Assembly (NCBI GenBank): GCA_002917075.1
Contig: NTMA01000025.1
Coordinates: 394,778 to 458,777, forward strand
Direction: 5' to 3'
Source of the DNA: Hawksworthiomyces lignivorus
Lineage: Eukaryota; Ascomycota; Sordariomycetes; Ophiostomatales; Ophiostomataceae
Length of the DNA stretch: 64,000 nt
Shown here: in pieces, positions 35,189 to 46,548 of the stretch
Layout of the letters: the number at the start of each line of letters is the position of its first letter
How positions within the stretch are numbered: the first letter of the stretch is position 1
Notes under the pieces: model-generated
Told to the model about the DNA's origin: nothing
Database searches by the model: none
Seen by the model: only the letters and a program-made list of their open reading frames with translations
Made by a program: the position numbers and the translations under genes

Positions 35189-35757
35189 TTACATATTAAG
35201 AGGACTCTTCTTTAGCCCGTACAAGGCCTTCTTCAGTCTCCAGACGTGTAGGCGGCCGTGGCCCTCTTCTAGGCCATGTGGCTCTTCTATATAGTAGGTC
35301 TTGTCATTCGGGATGGTGGCGTTTAGGAAAGCTCGTTTAAAGTCGAATTGGTAGCACTCGAGGTCTCTCACTGCAACAATCGTCAGGAAGGTCTTGACAG
35401 AAACACCGGTCGCCAACAGCCGAATATACGTCCTGTATGTCCCAGGCGCCTTGTTCGTAATTGCCGCATACGACCCAACGCGCTCTTGCGGTCCATTGAC
35501 CTGTGGTCGCATCAAACTTGTCGTCGTACACCCATTTCCCCGGCAGGACTGTCATGCCTTCCTCTTTAGGAATAAGGTCGAACACTCCCATCGCTTTAAA
35601 GCTCTCAACTTGTTCACACATGGCTGGAAGCCAGCGGGTCTTATAGTCTGACAGTCTGCGGGCCTGTCGATAGTTCTTTGGTACATGAGGGCGCTGCTCA
35701 GTATGTATATCGTGCTCAGCCTTAAGGGCAGTCAAGGCCAATTCTGTTCCGTGTGGT
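35189..35757 (-). pseudogene. Ty1/copia reverse transcriptase fragment, frameshifted
   Basis: Two overlapping minus-strand frames (35741-35337 and 35515-35189) together spell the start of a copia-type RT domain: SYKTRW-like entry, LPGKWVYDDKFDATTGQWTA, ARWVVCGNYEQG, then after a frameshift VSVKTFLTIVAVRDLECYQF and DFKRAFLNATIP, ending at LKKALYGLKKSP. Integrase, the YVDD box and RNase H are missing, so it is a truncated relic with no activity expected. It is followed by AT-rich DNA and a copy of the dispersed repeat. Confidence 0.85.
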
Positions 35758-35856
35758 AGGTCTAAGATGAAGTTATTCTGACTAAAATAACTTTAATATA
35801 TATATTAAGTATAACTATAACAAATAATTTTATAATAATTATTAACATTTAATACT

Positions 35857-35931
35857 TGTTGAGCTACAACACCTCACCGCACTGTAGAGCAACAGGTCAC
35901 AGCAGAGTAAGCACTAATTGACTGGGGCCTT
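35857..35931 (+). repeat. Dispersed repeat (TGTTGAGCTAC family), 5' part only
   Basis: Closely matches, with a few changes, the first 75 bases of the longer copies at 41585-41316 (reverse) and 55738-56008. The start TGTTGAG is LTR-like. Only the first part is present here. Confidence 0.75.
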
Positions 35932-36131
35932 CCCCCCTAGGTGATTCGAGAGTGTTCTGAAAGTCCATTATTCTTCATCGACAATATACTAAACTATTCG
36001 TCTGATTAAGGCGCTCCTGTGACAGCAGTTATATATGAATACATCTATTAGTAAGAAACGTGATTTCTTTCCACGTTTTTCGGCCTGTAACGTAACATCT
36101 TTATGTCAACTAGCCATTGTCGGCATACCTC

Positions 36132-37881
36132 TTACTGTCCAGTAAATCTACTCCTCCGCCGTAAAGCTGCACCGAAGTAGTACAACGCGAACATTCCAAA
36201 GACACAAAGCACACTGAATCCAGCAAGAAGGCTCACTCCGCCGGCAATGCCTAATCCTAAAAACATCGGCCGAGAAAAAAGAATAGCTCCGCCAGCAAGT
36301 GCGCTTCTGGCGAATCCGTTGGCGGCAAACAACGAGCCAGCATACCTAGGGTACGTGAAGGGCAGGTATATGAACATGCATTGGGTGATAATGAACACGC
36401 CACACATACTGATGGCAACGCCGAGGAGACTGACGATCCAATGTACCGACTCCCTTGCTGTCCATGCTGTGGTAACGATTAGCAAAAACCGGTATTCGGA
36501 AGGTATGAGGCAGAGTTAGGGCATACCGAACAGGAAGAGACCGATAGGGATCAAGAACGTGGCGAACAAGCCGGGCCATATCCTAGCTTCTGGAGGCACC
36601 GGATCCATCTTCGCCAGCCGTCGGGGAGCAACGAAGTATAAATATGCCCACAGCAAGGCTACAGCAACCGTGAGTCCTGCCAGAACGGAGAGGAAGCAGA
36701 GTCCAAGCTCCCCGAGGTTGAAAACGTAAATGTCGACATAGACCATCGGGAACGACTCAAAGAAAGAGTAGTAAATGCCATAGGTCAACGCAGTATAGAA
36801 TGTCGAGAAGAGAACGGCAGGGTCCAAAGCATTGATCTGCCATGGCTTGATCAAGGCGTGAAATGTGACCTCTCGAGGGCTCATGCGGGCTTGTCGGATC
36901 TCGGACTCGGATTTCAGCTCGCTTCTGCCCGTTTTGGCACGCAGCCGTCTGGCCCGGTTTAGTAAGATCGTATCTGCGGAAGTTTCAGGCATGAAGAAGA
37001 ACATGAGGACCAAGATCGGCGCGCACAGCCAGAGGAGCTCCCATGAGCTCCACCGCCAATTCATCTCTTCGACCGCAAATCCGCCGACGACAGGGCCGAG
37101 TGCCTGGGCCATATCAGTCTTAAGCACGAATACAACTCAGAGAGAATAGTAGACTTACTGGTCCTAATGTCGCCCCTCCTCCCCATAAAGCAATCACATA
37201 CGGCATCTGCGTCGGACCGTAAAAGTCTCCGTAGGAAGCACCAGCAGTAGCCAGGGCGGGCGATGCGAAAACACCAAGCAAGAACCGCAAGACGATTATG
37301 CCGGCGAAGTTGTCGACAAGGGACATGGGGACGCAGAGGATGACAAAAAGCGTGTAAGTTATGATATAGGGAGGATTGCGGCCGATGACCGGGACTTCGG
37401 AAAGGGGGGACAATATCATTGGAGCAATGCCGTATCCGAGGACGTAGACCGTTAGCCCAACCGCGGCTGTAACGTCGCTGACGCCAAATATTTCCACGAT
37501 GTCTGGCTCACTGACGGTGTACAGGGATGATCCGATGTAGGCCGAGAAGGTATACAAAAAGAGTAGTATGCCGACCCAGAGCTTCTTGCCACTGGACCAA
37601 TTGTGTGGATTTTCATGGTCATCGTCCGAATACCAAGTGACAAGGTGTAGACCATCCGCGCTCTTGGACGGACGGTTGGCATCTTCGGCCTCCTTTTCGA
37701 TGTCTTTATCAGGACCGCCGTCGCCATTGGAGGTCTGATGCTGAGTAGCAGGACGGTCTGAAGGAACAAACAAGCTAGAAGCATCAAATCCCGAGTCTTC
37801 TTCAGGATACCTGACTAGTCGCTTTGCGGTCAGGAAGCGAAGGCACTGGCCGAAAGGAGAGTCTCTGACAATGTCGAGCAT
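36132..37881 (-). CDS. MFS transporter, DHA1 (12-TMS) type
   Basis: Three exons on the minus strand (37881-37159, 37103-36527, 36466-36132) give 544 aa. A long polar N-terminus leads to the family signature WYSDDDHENPHNWSSGKKLW (proline-N-W before TM1). Other motifs: GLTVYVLGYGIAPMILSPLS, FLLGVFASPALATAGAS, and after intron 1 ALGPVVGGFAVEEMNWRWS, followed by the central loop FFMPETSADTILLNRAR. These fit the DHA1 subfamily with polyamine, benomyl and fluconazole pumps. It is divergent from the Zn2Cys6 regulator at 38765, a common regulator/pump pairing. Confidence 0.92.
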
Positions 37882-38764
37882 ATTGGCGAGATGCTAGTAC
37901 GTCCCGGAAAGGTGACGAGGAATGGAGAATGGGATAGGATGAAGACCTTTGGAAATTCTGTTGGAGGTTGCCATTGTGTATGTGTGTGTTGGAGAGGAGG
38001 AAGGAGAGCAGGCTGGAAGATATACTCCTTGTTGAGTACTGCCACTATGCCACTGTATCAGTACAAAAAGGATCGATCCCCCTGGACTCATGTCACAGTA
38101 CTTTATAACTCAACACACCCCCCCAGTTCGATAGCGCAGACTTTTCTGGTATGAGCTGTATATCCTGCACAAATATCTGCTGACTTTCTAGGGTCCCTGA
38201 ATTCCTAGTGGTGTCTCAGCGGTGTCGACTTGCTGTATTTTCAGTAGTGTCTCGACCTTGTCGACTTGCTGTATTTCTAGTAGTGTATCGACATTTAGTA
38301 GTGCCTTTGTCTAGCTTATAAAGTTCTGCTTCGGTGTGGATTCGAACTTGGGTCTTTGTGTTGCTGTTGGCTCCGCGTAACGGCCCATGTTGAGTAGAGC
38401 GCGCAAAGCTAACCTATAAAGGGAATTAATGGATCCAAACGCGGGGACGCTAACCGGATCGGGACTTGTCACGGAGACGAGATCGCCTTCTTGAGCATGT
38501 CATCCCATCCGAGTTCTTGGCTCTTGAAGCCTCCTATCTGTTGAGCAGTGCTTATATAATACCATACCTGTAGGTTGATACCGTATGCCTATCACTTGAA
38601 TACCGTGGTGATACACTGTATATAGCACTCTATAGAGAGGGCTCCTCGCCCCGCCTCCCTCTAGGATATCTCTTTTGGCCTCTCCTAATCAATGGCTCTA
38701 CTCAAACTGACTTGACACTATCCACTCTCGGTCGATCCAAATAATCTTCGGACAAGACGGCATT
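37882..38764. promoter_or_regulatory. Divergent promoter region, MFS / Zn2Cys6 regulator
   Basis: 883 bases, no gene. Contains a two-copy tandem repeat with a 36-base period at 38224-38295 and a TTCGAA-containing stretch near 38341 that resembles a tRNA T-loop but does not fold as a tRNA. Confidence 0.45.
38224..38295 (+). repeat. Tandem repeat, about two copies of 36 bases
   Basis: Two near-identical units beginning GTCGACTTGCTGTATTT, with only a few substitutions between them. Lies in the pump/regulator divergent promoter, so it could carry duplicated binding sites. Confidence 0.65.
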
Positions 38765-40563
38765 ATGGTCAATTACGGAATCTCCCGTGCCTGTGGAACT
38801 TGCAAGAAGCGGAAGAAGAAGGTGACTCCGTCATATCAGCCCTCTGGTTAAGCAGACGCTGATTGTCGTGCCTCAGTGTGACCAGAAAAGACCCGTGAGT
38901 CCCCTTTTCTCGACTTTCATACACTCCTCAGCAATACATTTGCTGCGATTAAGATGGCGCCTTCCATGTCCTTACTGGCCTTACATATCCGTCAAGGTAT
39001 GCACTAGATGCTCTCTATCCGGGCGGACCTGCCTCGGCTATCAGGACGACACTATCCTCTTCTTCCGGCACTATGTCGCGCCGGAGCGGGGAAGCCCGCC
39101 AGCGACGTCAGTAAACCCGGATGTCACGGACGAGGAATCTATGATCGAGGTATTTCTGAACGATTTCGTTGTTGAGTCTGCCAATCGGCAGATCTCTCGT
39201 GGCTTCCTCGAAGGCATGAGGCAGCTTCTGGCTGCGGCCGGTCCCGCCTCGGATTTGGCTCGAGCGGCTGTGATGGTGCAAATAGCCACCATTGGCAATC
39301 GGGAGAAACGGCCTGAGCTGATAGACGACGCTGCGGAGCGATACTGCGAGTTACTCCATTCCTTTCAAGCGACTCTCTCGCGGAGAGGCGCCACCGTCGG
39401 GGTCCGAACGCTCATGGTTGCGGTCTTGCTTGGGCTCTATGAGGTATGCCTTGTCCCTCCCAGGCTTCCCGTCTTTGTCTGACTATGACCAGATTATCAG
39501 CAGTGACGATCGATCCCCGGTGAAGCACGTCGCTCACGTGCGTGGAGTCTGTGCCATCCTCTCCAGCGACTCGTCTCCTTTCAATATGAGTGAGGGACTT
39601 CAGCTCTTCCAACTCGGGAACCCGCTGCTGCTCAAAGAGCCTCTAACGGTGAGTCGTCGTTTCGTCGAGATGTCTGTCAGCAGCTGACCGTGTAAGGAAC
39701 CTCCGCCGCATGGCGTGTTATGTACGCCTAACTCTCAGGATGTTGTCGAAGACCTCGATGCCATCCTAATCCAATGCAACCCATTCTTCACCCGAGCAAG
39801 GATTGTTCTAGAAGGCGCAACTTCAACTACCGACGAGATTCAGAAAACCCGGCAAGAGGCGCTAGAACTGCATCGGTCGTTCAACAGATGGAGTTCCAAT
39901 CAATCTGAAGAGTGGACGCCATGGACGGTGTACACCATTCGTGGCGCCGTTCCCGAGGCCCCATGTAGCCTCTACCATCTAGGCCCGGTGGACTCTTATC
40001 TCGACTGTGAGCTAGCCGCGCTCCCTGCATCGTTCTGAGGTTCTCATCTAATATTATTAGTATATGTTTCTGCCGTCTGGAACACGTACCGCAAGACTCA
40101 CCTTATGTTGCTGGATATTCTATGTCACTGCGCTCGTCGTCTATCGCTCAATGGCACGGCGCCTTACGAAAAGCAAGCAAAAGGCCTTACAGCAGCTCTA
40201 GTCGCCTCTATTCCGTTTCATCTCGCTACGAGCCTGGAAGCGTATATCCGGGATGTCAACTCGGGAGCCTCCCAGGTGGAAGTTGGTCGTCCCGCGGGTG
40301 GACTGTTGCTCTTGCATCCGCTGTATGTGGCTGGGCGGTGCTCGGTTGTGCCGCCCGAGCTGAGGGTTTACATAGGAAGGTGCCTTGCGTGGATCGGGCA
40401 GAAGATGGGCATTGGCCAGGCGAGGCTGCTATCGAAGGTTGTCGGCAGTGATGACATGAGCAGGCCTCTGCTCTGGGATGATCCGGACTCGAAGCTGCCC
40501 TTCCAGCAGATGGCCGAAGGGCATATTCTTATCTGGGCTGGGATGTTGCTACAGCCAGGGTAA
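38765..40563 (+). CDS. Zn2Cys6 transcription factor
   Basis: Six exons: 38765-38821, 38877-38894, 38997-39443, 39493-39648, 39697-40006, 40061-40563; 496 aa. The binuclear zinc cluster spans three exons: C10, C13, C20, C27, C30, C37 (C-x2-C-x6-C-x6-C-x2-C-x6-C). The 18-base exon 2 holds only CDQKRP, so the DNA-binding domain exists only if this microexon is kept. The basic KKRKKK run follows C13. The rest is alpha-helical, with no strong fungal_trans match by eye, like many short cluster regulators. It probably controls the divergent MFS gene. The last exon ends in a codon overlapping a possible donor (GGGTAAGAG), so a further short exon cannot be excluded. Confidence 0.85.
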
Positions 40564-40609
40564 GAGTATCTCGGTGTCTGGTGATCTTATGCTAGGATTC
40601 CAAAACTAA

Positions 40610-40880
40610 TTAGCCGCCAATATTATGGTATAGTATGTCTGCTTGTGATGACATGAAGACAATTTTGTTTCGGACTTCATCGTTAATAGCACAACAGCCA
40701 CCCATCCTTCGATTGACTGCCACACAATTTATCTCAAGTCGGAGATCCTCATCCCCAACAGTCCACAAGCTCCCGTTCCCATAATTACATCGCATCACGG
40801 CTTCCCAGCAGGCCTTCAACGCCCTCTCCCCATCAACAAGCACGCACCACCCAATATTAACTCTTAACTTCTTATAGCTG
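40610..40880 (-). pseudogene. Cysteine-containing protein fragment (3' exon relic)
   Basis: Minus-strand frame running about 40880 to 40610 reads as a real but partial protein: IGWCVLVDGERALKACWEAV, then CNYGNGSLWTVGDEDLRLE and CCAINDEVRNK. The upstream end is an acceptor-like TTTTGCAG followed by AT-rich DNA with no further coding sequence. It recalls small secreted cysteine-rich fungal proteins, but the family is not certain and no start or signal peptide remains. Confidence 0.3.
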
Positions 40881-41315
40881 CAAAATATATAATAAATATT
40901 AATTAATTTGGAGAACTATATAAATGAAATCCTAAGCTTTTTAGAATATACAAGTGTTATGCCAGACAATTTGCATGTGCTATAGAGCTTATGTGTTGGG
41001 TTTCCCAGTTGCGCCGGATTATACCGCTAATCCCTTGCTTTTATTCGCGCTTTTTCCCTCTGTAAGCTCAAGACCATTTCTTTTAGCTAAAAGACTTCCC
41101 TAACCTATATATAAGCATTGTATATTCCTCCCTTTTTTTTCCCCTTTAGTTTTCCATATAAAGGTATTTATATGCGTCAGACGTCTGCCTACCCTCGACG
41201 CTTGCCTACCCTCGAGGGTGTTTTGGTGTAGACCGTTGGGCTGACAGGGGGTATTGCCATAGTGGTGAGTCGATTTTTGATTTTTCCCATACAAAAATAG
41301 TTTTGTGGAAAAATA
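40881..41315. other. AT-rich spacer with short direct repeat
   Basis: No gene. Two copies of GCCTACCCTCGA lie close together near 41185-41215, next to the dispersed repeat. Confidence 0.4.
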
Positions 41316-41585
41316 ATTTCGTGAACACCCTGGCCTTTTCCAAAGCTCTGAGTACCAAGACGACGGTGGGACTGTGAGAAGTAGAAAATTCTCTTCTCAA
41401 CAGTCCCACATTGGTCCCTATAGCTATACTGGTTGGTTAGTTATTGAATTTAAAAGTTTGGTGTCAAATTTGACTATATTACAGGGCCTTACAGGCCCTG
41501 CATGTCCCACAAGGCCCCAGTCAATTAGTGCTTACTCTGCTGTGACCTGTTGCTCTACAGTGCGGTGAGGTGCTGTAGCTCAACA
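41316..41585 (-). repeat. Dispersed repeat (TGTTGAGCTAC family), long copy
   Basis: About 270 bases, read on the minus strand from TGTTGAGC at 41585. It aligns along its whole length with 55738-56008 and its start with 35857-35931 and 54069-54120. Contains a 44-base imperfect palindrome around GTGGGACTGT/ACAGTCCCAC (41367-41410). TG at its start suggests a solo LTR or the end of a DNA element; the other end is not defined. Confidence 0.7.
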
Positions 41586-42089
41586 GCTATTTTTCTAGTT
41601 ATTTTTCTATAATAAGATCTCTCTTATATCCTAACCTTTATAACGTATAAAAAGGATTGAAGATTTGAAACCTTAAAACACTTATTTCCTCATAACTATA
41701 ACACAACAAGTCTTGTAACAGATCTTTCAACAGATCCTGTAACAGATCCTATAATAGATCTAATAATAAGCTTATTTAATATAATAGCTAAAAAGTATAA
41801 ATAAATAGGCTACCCTCTAGTAAAATAGAATAGAAGAACAAGTAAGACAAGCACTTTACAACCTACCTATCTGCTCTTCAGTTGTCGTTTTCTGTGCTCC
41901 TAGACAATTGTCCTGAGCTGTATGTCGGCCTGGGTGTCGACTTAGTCGTACAACGGCTATAGTACAGCACCAGGAGGAACTTGTTTCTCGAGGTGTGTGT
42001 TTGGTCGTGGTGTAGGCCAGAGCAGTGGCCTCTGCCTAGCGGGTTATACAAACTGATTGATTTGGTAAACGGCCATGGTCGATCTCGCC
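41586..42089. other. AT-rich spacer, no gene seen
   Basis: Includes a short tandem array of AGATC(T/C)TGTAACAG-like units near 41715-41765. Confidence 0.4.
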
Positions 42090-43691
42090 TTAGGCCGGCG
42101 ATGGTTCTTCCTCAGCGCTGCCGGACGAATTGGCCCCTTGCATCTTAGCCAGGAGAACAGCCGCCTCGTGGGCGTACTTGCACCGCATCCGGATGGCCGC
42201 ACCGTACTTATACATCAGAAACGGGAAGGGCATGCAGGCGACGGTCAAAAATGCCGGGATGGAACTGGCCCAGTGGATGCCGAGCCTACCGTACATCTGC
42301 GTTACGAAGAGCGGAAAGGCCGTGGCGAAGAAGGACCGGAGCATTGCACCGGCGGCCAGCACCGACGCCGCATAGATAGTGTAGGAGTCGAGCAGGTAGT
42401 TGAGGCACGAGAGAAAGACGAGGACGCAACCAAAGCCAAAGGGCGCCGATAAGATGATGCTGGCCGACCAGTGGACGCTGGGCCCGTTGGTCCACGCAAA
42501 GGCGAACATGGCGGCCGGCAGCACTACTGCGCCGATCATGGCGGGGGGGAGGCGCGACTCGGGTGTGGCAAGCTTGCCTAGTTTCCGGTAGCGGCCGTTA
42601 TCAAAGATGGTGAAGAGCAGGCCGAGTAGCATACCGACGGTGAGACCGAGGAAGGCGAGGCCGCCGATGCCCTCGCTCCAGCCGCGGATCTCCTGGTACA
42701 CGATTGGAAAGGCACCCATAAACATGTAGATGATGCCGTAGAGGATAGACAGGTAGATGGACGCGATCAGCACGATCGGCTCGAGAAATAGCAGGACCCA
42801 GGGCCGCTGGAGGGCCCGGCGGAAGACCGCGGCAGGCGATGCGCCGCTGGTCTGGCTGTGCAGCACGCTGATGTGGGGGTGGCCCGTCGCGCGTGACAGG
42901 GCTTCGGCCTTTCTGTGCAGCAGCACGGGGCCGTACGTCTCGGGCACTAAGAACGTGCCGGCAATCCACACTATGCCAATAAAGATGCTGCAGACGCCCT
43001 GGACCCACCGCCAGCCAATTGTTTCGGTGATGAAGCCGCCAATAACAGGGCCCAGAACGGGCCCCATGAAAGGGGCGGCGGCAAAGATGGTCATGGCCAG
43101 GCCGCGCTCTGCCGGTGAAAACAGATCAGCAATGACGCCGCCAGAGTTGGTCATGGGTGATGCGCCAAATGTTCCGGCCAAGAAGCGGAAGACTAGCAGC
43201 TGAGTCATCGATTGGCAACCCGCCGAGGCAGCGACAAAGGCAACAACAACGCCGTGAGTAATGACGAACAGGATCCGGCGGCCGTACAGCTCGGAGAGCG
43301 GCGCCCAGAGTGCCGGGCCCACGGCGAAGCCCAGCACGAAGAGCGAAATGCCGAGCGCGAATAACTCGGAACCGACATCAAACTCGGCCATGATCTGTTT
43401 AGCCGAAGAGGAATACGATGACGAAGTCAGAGTAATGGTGAAGATGGAGGCGGTAACGATGGAAGTGATGAACCATTTTTTGCCGGCCGAGAAGTTCATA
43501 GGGTTGGTTGGATCACCGGGGCTGAACTCGACGATGCGATGTGACGGTTGGCTAGGTTGTTGTGCCTCATCCTCTTCCAGACTGCCCCGAGTCAGAGACA
43601 AGTCTGAGACTTTCTTATCGTCGTCTAGTTCTAAGCTGACTCGGAGCTCATGCTCCGGCTCTTGCTCTGGGTTGATTTCCATGGCCACCAT
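42090..43691 (-). CDS. MFS transporter, DHA1 (12-TMS) type
   Basis: Intronless, 533 aa. Signature before TM1: FSPGDPTNPMNFSAGKKW. TM2-3: LGISLFVLGFAVGPALWAPL followed by SELYGRRILF (motif A). TM5: MGPVLGPVIGGFITETIGWR (antiporter motif C). Central loop: LVPETYGPVLLHRKAEALS. Twelve membrane segments are expected, with a short acidic C-terminus. Close to polyamine/drug proton antiporters of filamentous fungi. Start ATG 43691 or, nine bases in, ATG 43682. It lies head-to-head with the Zn2Cys6 regulator at 44380. Confidence 0.93.
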   Translation of the reverse strand: MVAMEINPEQEPEHELRVSLELDDDKKVSDLSLTRGSLEEDEAQQPSQPSHRIVEFSPGDPTNPMNFSAGKKWFITSIVTASIFTITLTSSSYSSSAKQIMAEFDVGSELFALGISLFVLGFAVGPALWAPLSELYGRRILFVITHGVVVAFVAASAGCQSMTQLLVFRFLAGTFGASPMTNSGGVIADLFSPAERGLAMTIFAAAPFMGPVLGPVIGGFITETIGWRWVQGVCSIFIGIVWIAGTFLVPETYGPVLLHRKAEALSRATGHPHISVLHSQTSGASPAAVFRRALQRPWVLLFLEPIVLIASIYLSILYGIIYMFMGAFPIVYQEIRGWSEGIGGLAFLGLTVGMLLGLLFTIFDNGRYRKLGKLATPESRLPPAMIGAVVLPAAMFAFAWTNGPSVHWSASIILSAPFGFGCVLVFLSCLNYLLDSYTIYAASVLAAGAMLRSFFATAFPLFVTQMYGRLGIHWASSIPAFLTVACMPFPFLMYKYGAAIRMRCKYAHEAAVLLAKMQGANSSGSAEEEPSPA

Positions 43692-44379
43692 ACTAACGAG
43701 AGCAAGTCTAGATGCTCGAAGATGTTGCTGAACTTTGACTAGTACGGAAAGGGAGGTAGAGGTCGTGTTATGGAATTGTACGCCCGGTGCTTAACTTCCA
43801 CTTATACTCACGATTTCGGTATACTCTGTCGGGACTCTCAGAAGACAAAAAGTAATGTGTTTTGAGGAGATAAGGAGGCCGAGATCCGAGACCTCCCGAC
43901 CTATCTACTTAATTTACTTGTTTAACAAGGAAACAGAAGGCAAAAGATGTGGAAAGATTCCAGTGGAAAAGATCCCACTGACAATAGTGAAGACAGGAAC
44001 TCTCCAGCCGTATTACTATTCAATACAATGACCCACCAATAGGGGCGCATCCCGACTCCGCTGCAAAGCGTTCCGCCATGGTCAAGGTGGAGGTGGAGTT
44101 CGCTCCTCATCGACCTTTCTTCTCATTGGCTGCCTCTGTTTTTAGGACCGATCCATCTGTATCGGTTCCGCCACAGTTCCGCTCCGTATCTTGAATTTCA
44201 CCGACCCGACGACACTCTCGGCTTGACGCGGGCAAAACAACAACAGCATCCCTTTTGTGGTAGCCGTTGCAGGTACGGCCATGGGATCTCACCCCTTAAT
44301 ATGGCATCAGTGAGCGCCTTTCAGCCTTCTCGAGATTAGGTGCCACTCATTTCATCTATTGAGCCGCAATACTTCCGCC
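43692..44379. promoter_or_regulatory. Divergent promoter region, MFS / Zn2Cys6 regulator
   Basis: 688 bases without a recognisable gene between divergent starts; CGG-containing stretches near 44160-44235 could bind Zn2Cys6 proteins, but none forms a clear repeat. Confidence 0.4.
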
Positions 44380-46548
44380 ATGTCAAGCTCGGGCTTGCCA
44401 GTTCGGCTGCGTTCAAAGCGGCTTAAGATTGCTATCGCTTGTGAGCGCTGCCGATTGACCAAAAAAAAGTGTGACGGAGCACGCCCAGGTATGCAAAACC
44501 TTCCGAATAATTTGTCCCATGTTTCCGCACATGTCAACTTTAGGGGGCGCGCCTTGTCGGAACAATGGGACACCGGCCTCTTTCACCTAAAAGCTGACGA
44601 GCTTGGCTGTGCTAGCATGCAGCCAGTGCCAGAAGAAATGCAGCTCCTGCTCCTATCGAAACCGGACCATCGCCAGCGCGAGCATTAAGCTTGACGAGCA
44701 CGCTTCCCCGTCGAGCCAAACTTTATCTCCGGATGCCAAATCACCAGGGCATGAGGAGGTACAATCTACGGGCCTGTCTTCCGGGGCTGTTCATGGCATC
44801 TTTGCAGGGGAAGTCAAGGCCGCTATAGACGCCAGGCTTGGTATTCCTTTCAGCAAAAAGGTCACAAGCCCAACGCCCTTTACGGACGCTGCGCTGTTCG
44901 ACTTGCGTCTTAGTCACCAGGCAGGTGAGGAGATCGAAAGCGTGCTTCCCCATCGGAGACATGCAGACCACCTCGTAGACATGTTCTGGAAGCACATCCA
45001 ACCATTGGAGCCCATGCTTGAGAAGGAGCGCTTCAGCCGCTCCTATGAGGCGCTGTTCGCTGGCTGTTCGCTGCAGGATACCGATGAACGCGTATTTTTG
45101 AGTACTCTAAATACTGTTTTTGCCCTGTCTACTCAGCTACAGGAGACCCTTCCAGCCGAGGAGAGAAGCCGGGCAAGTAGCACCTTCTTCCGCCGCGCCT
45201 GGGCCACAATCCGTGTTGAAGCCATCATGTGGGAGCCTGGTTCGCTTGAGCTGGTTCAGTGCCTGCTTCTCATGGCCCGCTATCTCCAGTGCTCGAACAA
45301 TTCTCACCAGACATGGATGGCAGTGGGTATTGCTGTTCGCATGGCCCAGAGTATCGGCCTCGACAAACCCAATTCCTCGCCGGACAATTCCTCGGATCGA
45401 GCGCGTCGCGGCTTCCGGGATCAGCTATGGCAGTGCTGCGTCTTTATGGACAGGTAAAAATACCCACCTGACCTGTGTCAGCTATATTGCTAAGGCATCG
45501 TTAGGACAGTCTCTTGGGTAACAGGGCGAACACCAGTGGTGCTCCTGTCTGGTCTGTCTAACACGTCGCAACCGGCTTCCAAGACAGATGACCACGATGA
45601 CAACGGGACTGTCAGCTATTTCACCAAGACCATGGAGCTATACGAAATCTCAAATTGCATCTATATCTCATACCTGCCTGTCCGCAGCAGCCTTCAGGAA
45701 AAATTGGGCATCCCGCCTCTTTACCGATTCGATGAGTACTTTAGCAATGCGCCAAAACTTGATGCTTGCCTGGATAGATGGGCAAGTGACCTACCCTCGC
45801 ATCTACGGTACAGCCACGGTGACGACTGTGCCGATACCGATAGCATTTCCTACAAGCAAGCTCTTGTTCTTCAACTTCGGTAAGCAGATACAGCTCTTCT
45901 TCGGCAACAGCAGAGCGTAGCCGACGCTTGCATATGAGCGCGGCATAGACATGACTAACGTACGCCAGGCATCTTCATGGCCGCATCACCCTCTTCCGAC
46001 CCATGTTGGCACGCTGCTGTCTTGCACGCATACCAAGTGCTCCAAATCACACGTCTAGCAGAGGCTTAGGCCTTCGCATCCTCCAGGACTGCGCCGCGCT
46101 CTGCGTGGAGAACGCGCAAAAGATGATAGCATTGATCGACGAATGCCGCACATTCGACACAGCTGGCGTCGGCATTGTTCCGTGGTGGTACCGCATCTTC
46201 TACCTGCACATTGCGAGCACTGTCCTCATGGCTGCCACGCTCCAGCCTGAGCTGTGCACGCCGGTCGCGTCCGAATCGTGGGGCCGCGCCATGGCGTCCC
46301 TGCGCGCCCACCAGCACCTGAGCTCGTTTGTGCCTCAGTGCCTGGCCGCATTCGAGATGTTGTCCTCGGAGATGGAAGCTCATCGGCAGCCCTGCGCCCC
46401 GCCTCCCGCAACAGAGGGGCCTGCGCATACGAATACTGCCATTCCCTTTCAGGACGTATTATTTCCAGACGTGGTCTTTGACGCCGATGCTTTTCTCTTT
46501 GGGATGGATGACATGTCTTGGGTTGATAACTTGGGCCCGGCGTCGTAA
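44380..46548 (+). CDS. Zn2Cys6 transcription factor with fungal_trans domain
   Basis: Exons 44380-44488, 44616-45453, 45505-45879 and 45969-46548 give 633 aa. Zinc cluster C21, C24, C31, C38, C41, C48 with an extra C45; the basic TKKK lies before C31, and intron 1 splits the cluster. A middle homology (fungal_trans) region starts around HADHLVDMFWKHIQPLEPML and includes WMAVGIAVRMAQSIGLDKP, the usual diagnostic helix. The C-terminal part is less conserved and ends with acidic, aromatic residues (DADAFLFGMDDMSWVD), a plausible activation region. Likely regulates the divergent MFS pump. Confidence 0.9.

Noticed and set aside
38330..38405. tRNA or tRNA-derived SINE on the minus strand (TTCGAATCC-like T-loop)
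   Set aside because: The bases around the loop do not pair into a T-stem and no acceptor or anticodon arm could be folded; only a chance B-box-like word remains.
41700..41770. CRISPR-like or minisatellite array
   Set aside because: Only three or four short imperfect units without spacers; ordinary AT-rich microrepeat.
42075..43731. Several long plus-strand frames opposite the MFS gene
   Set aside because: The minus strand encodes a complete transporter; the opposite frames arise from its GC-rich codons.
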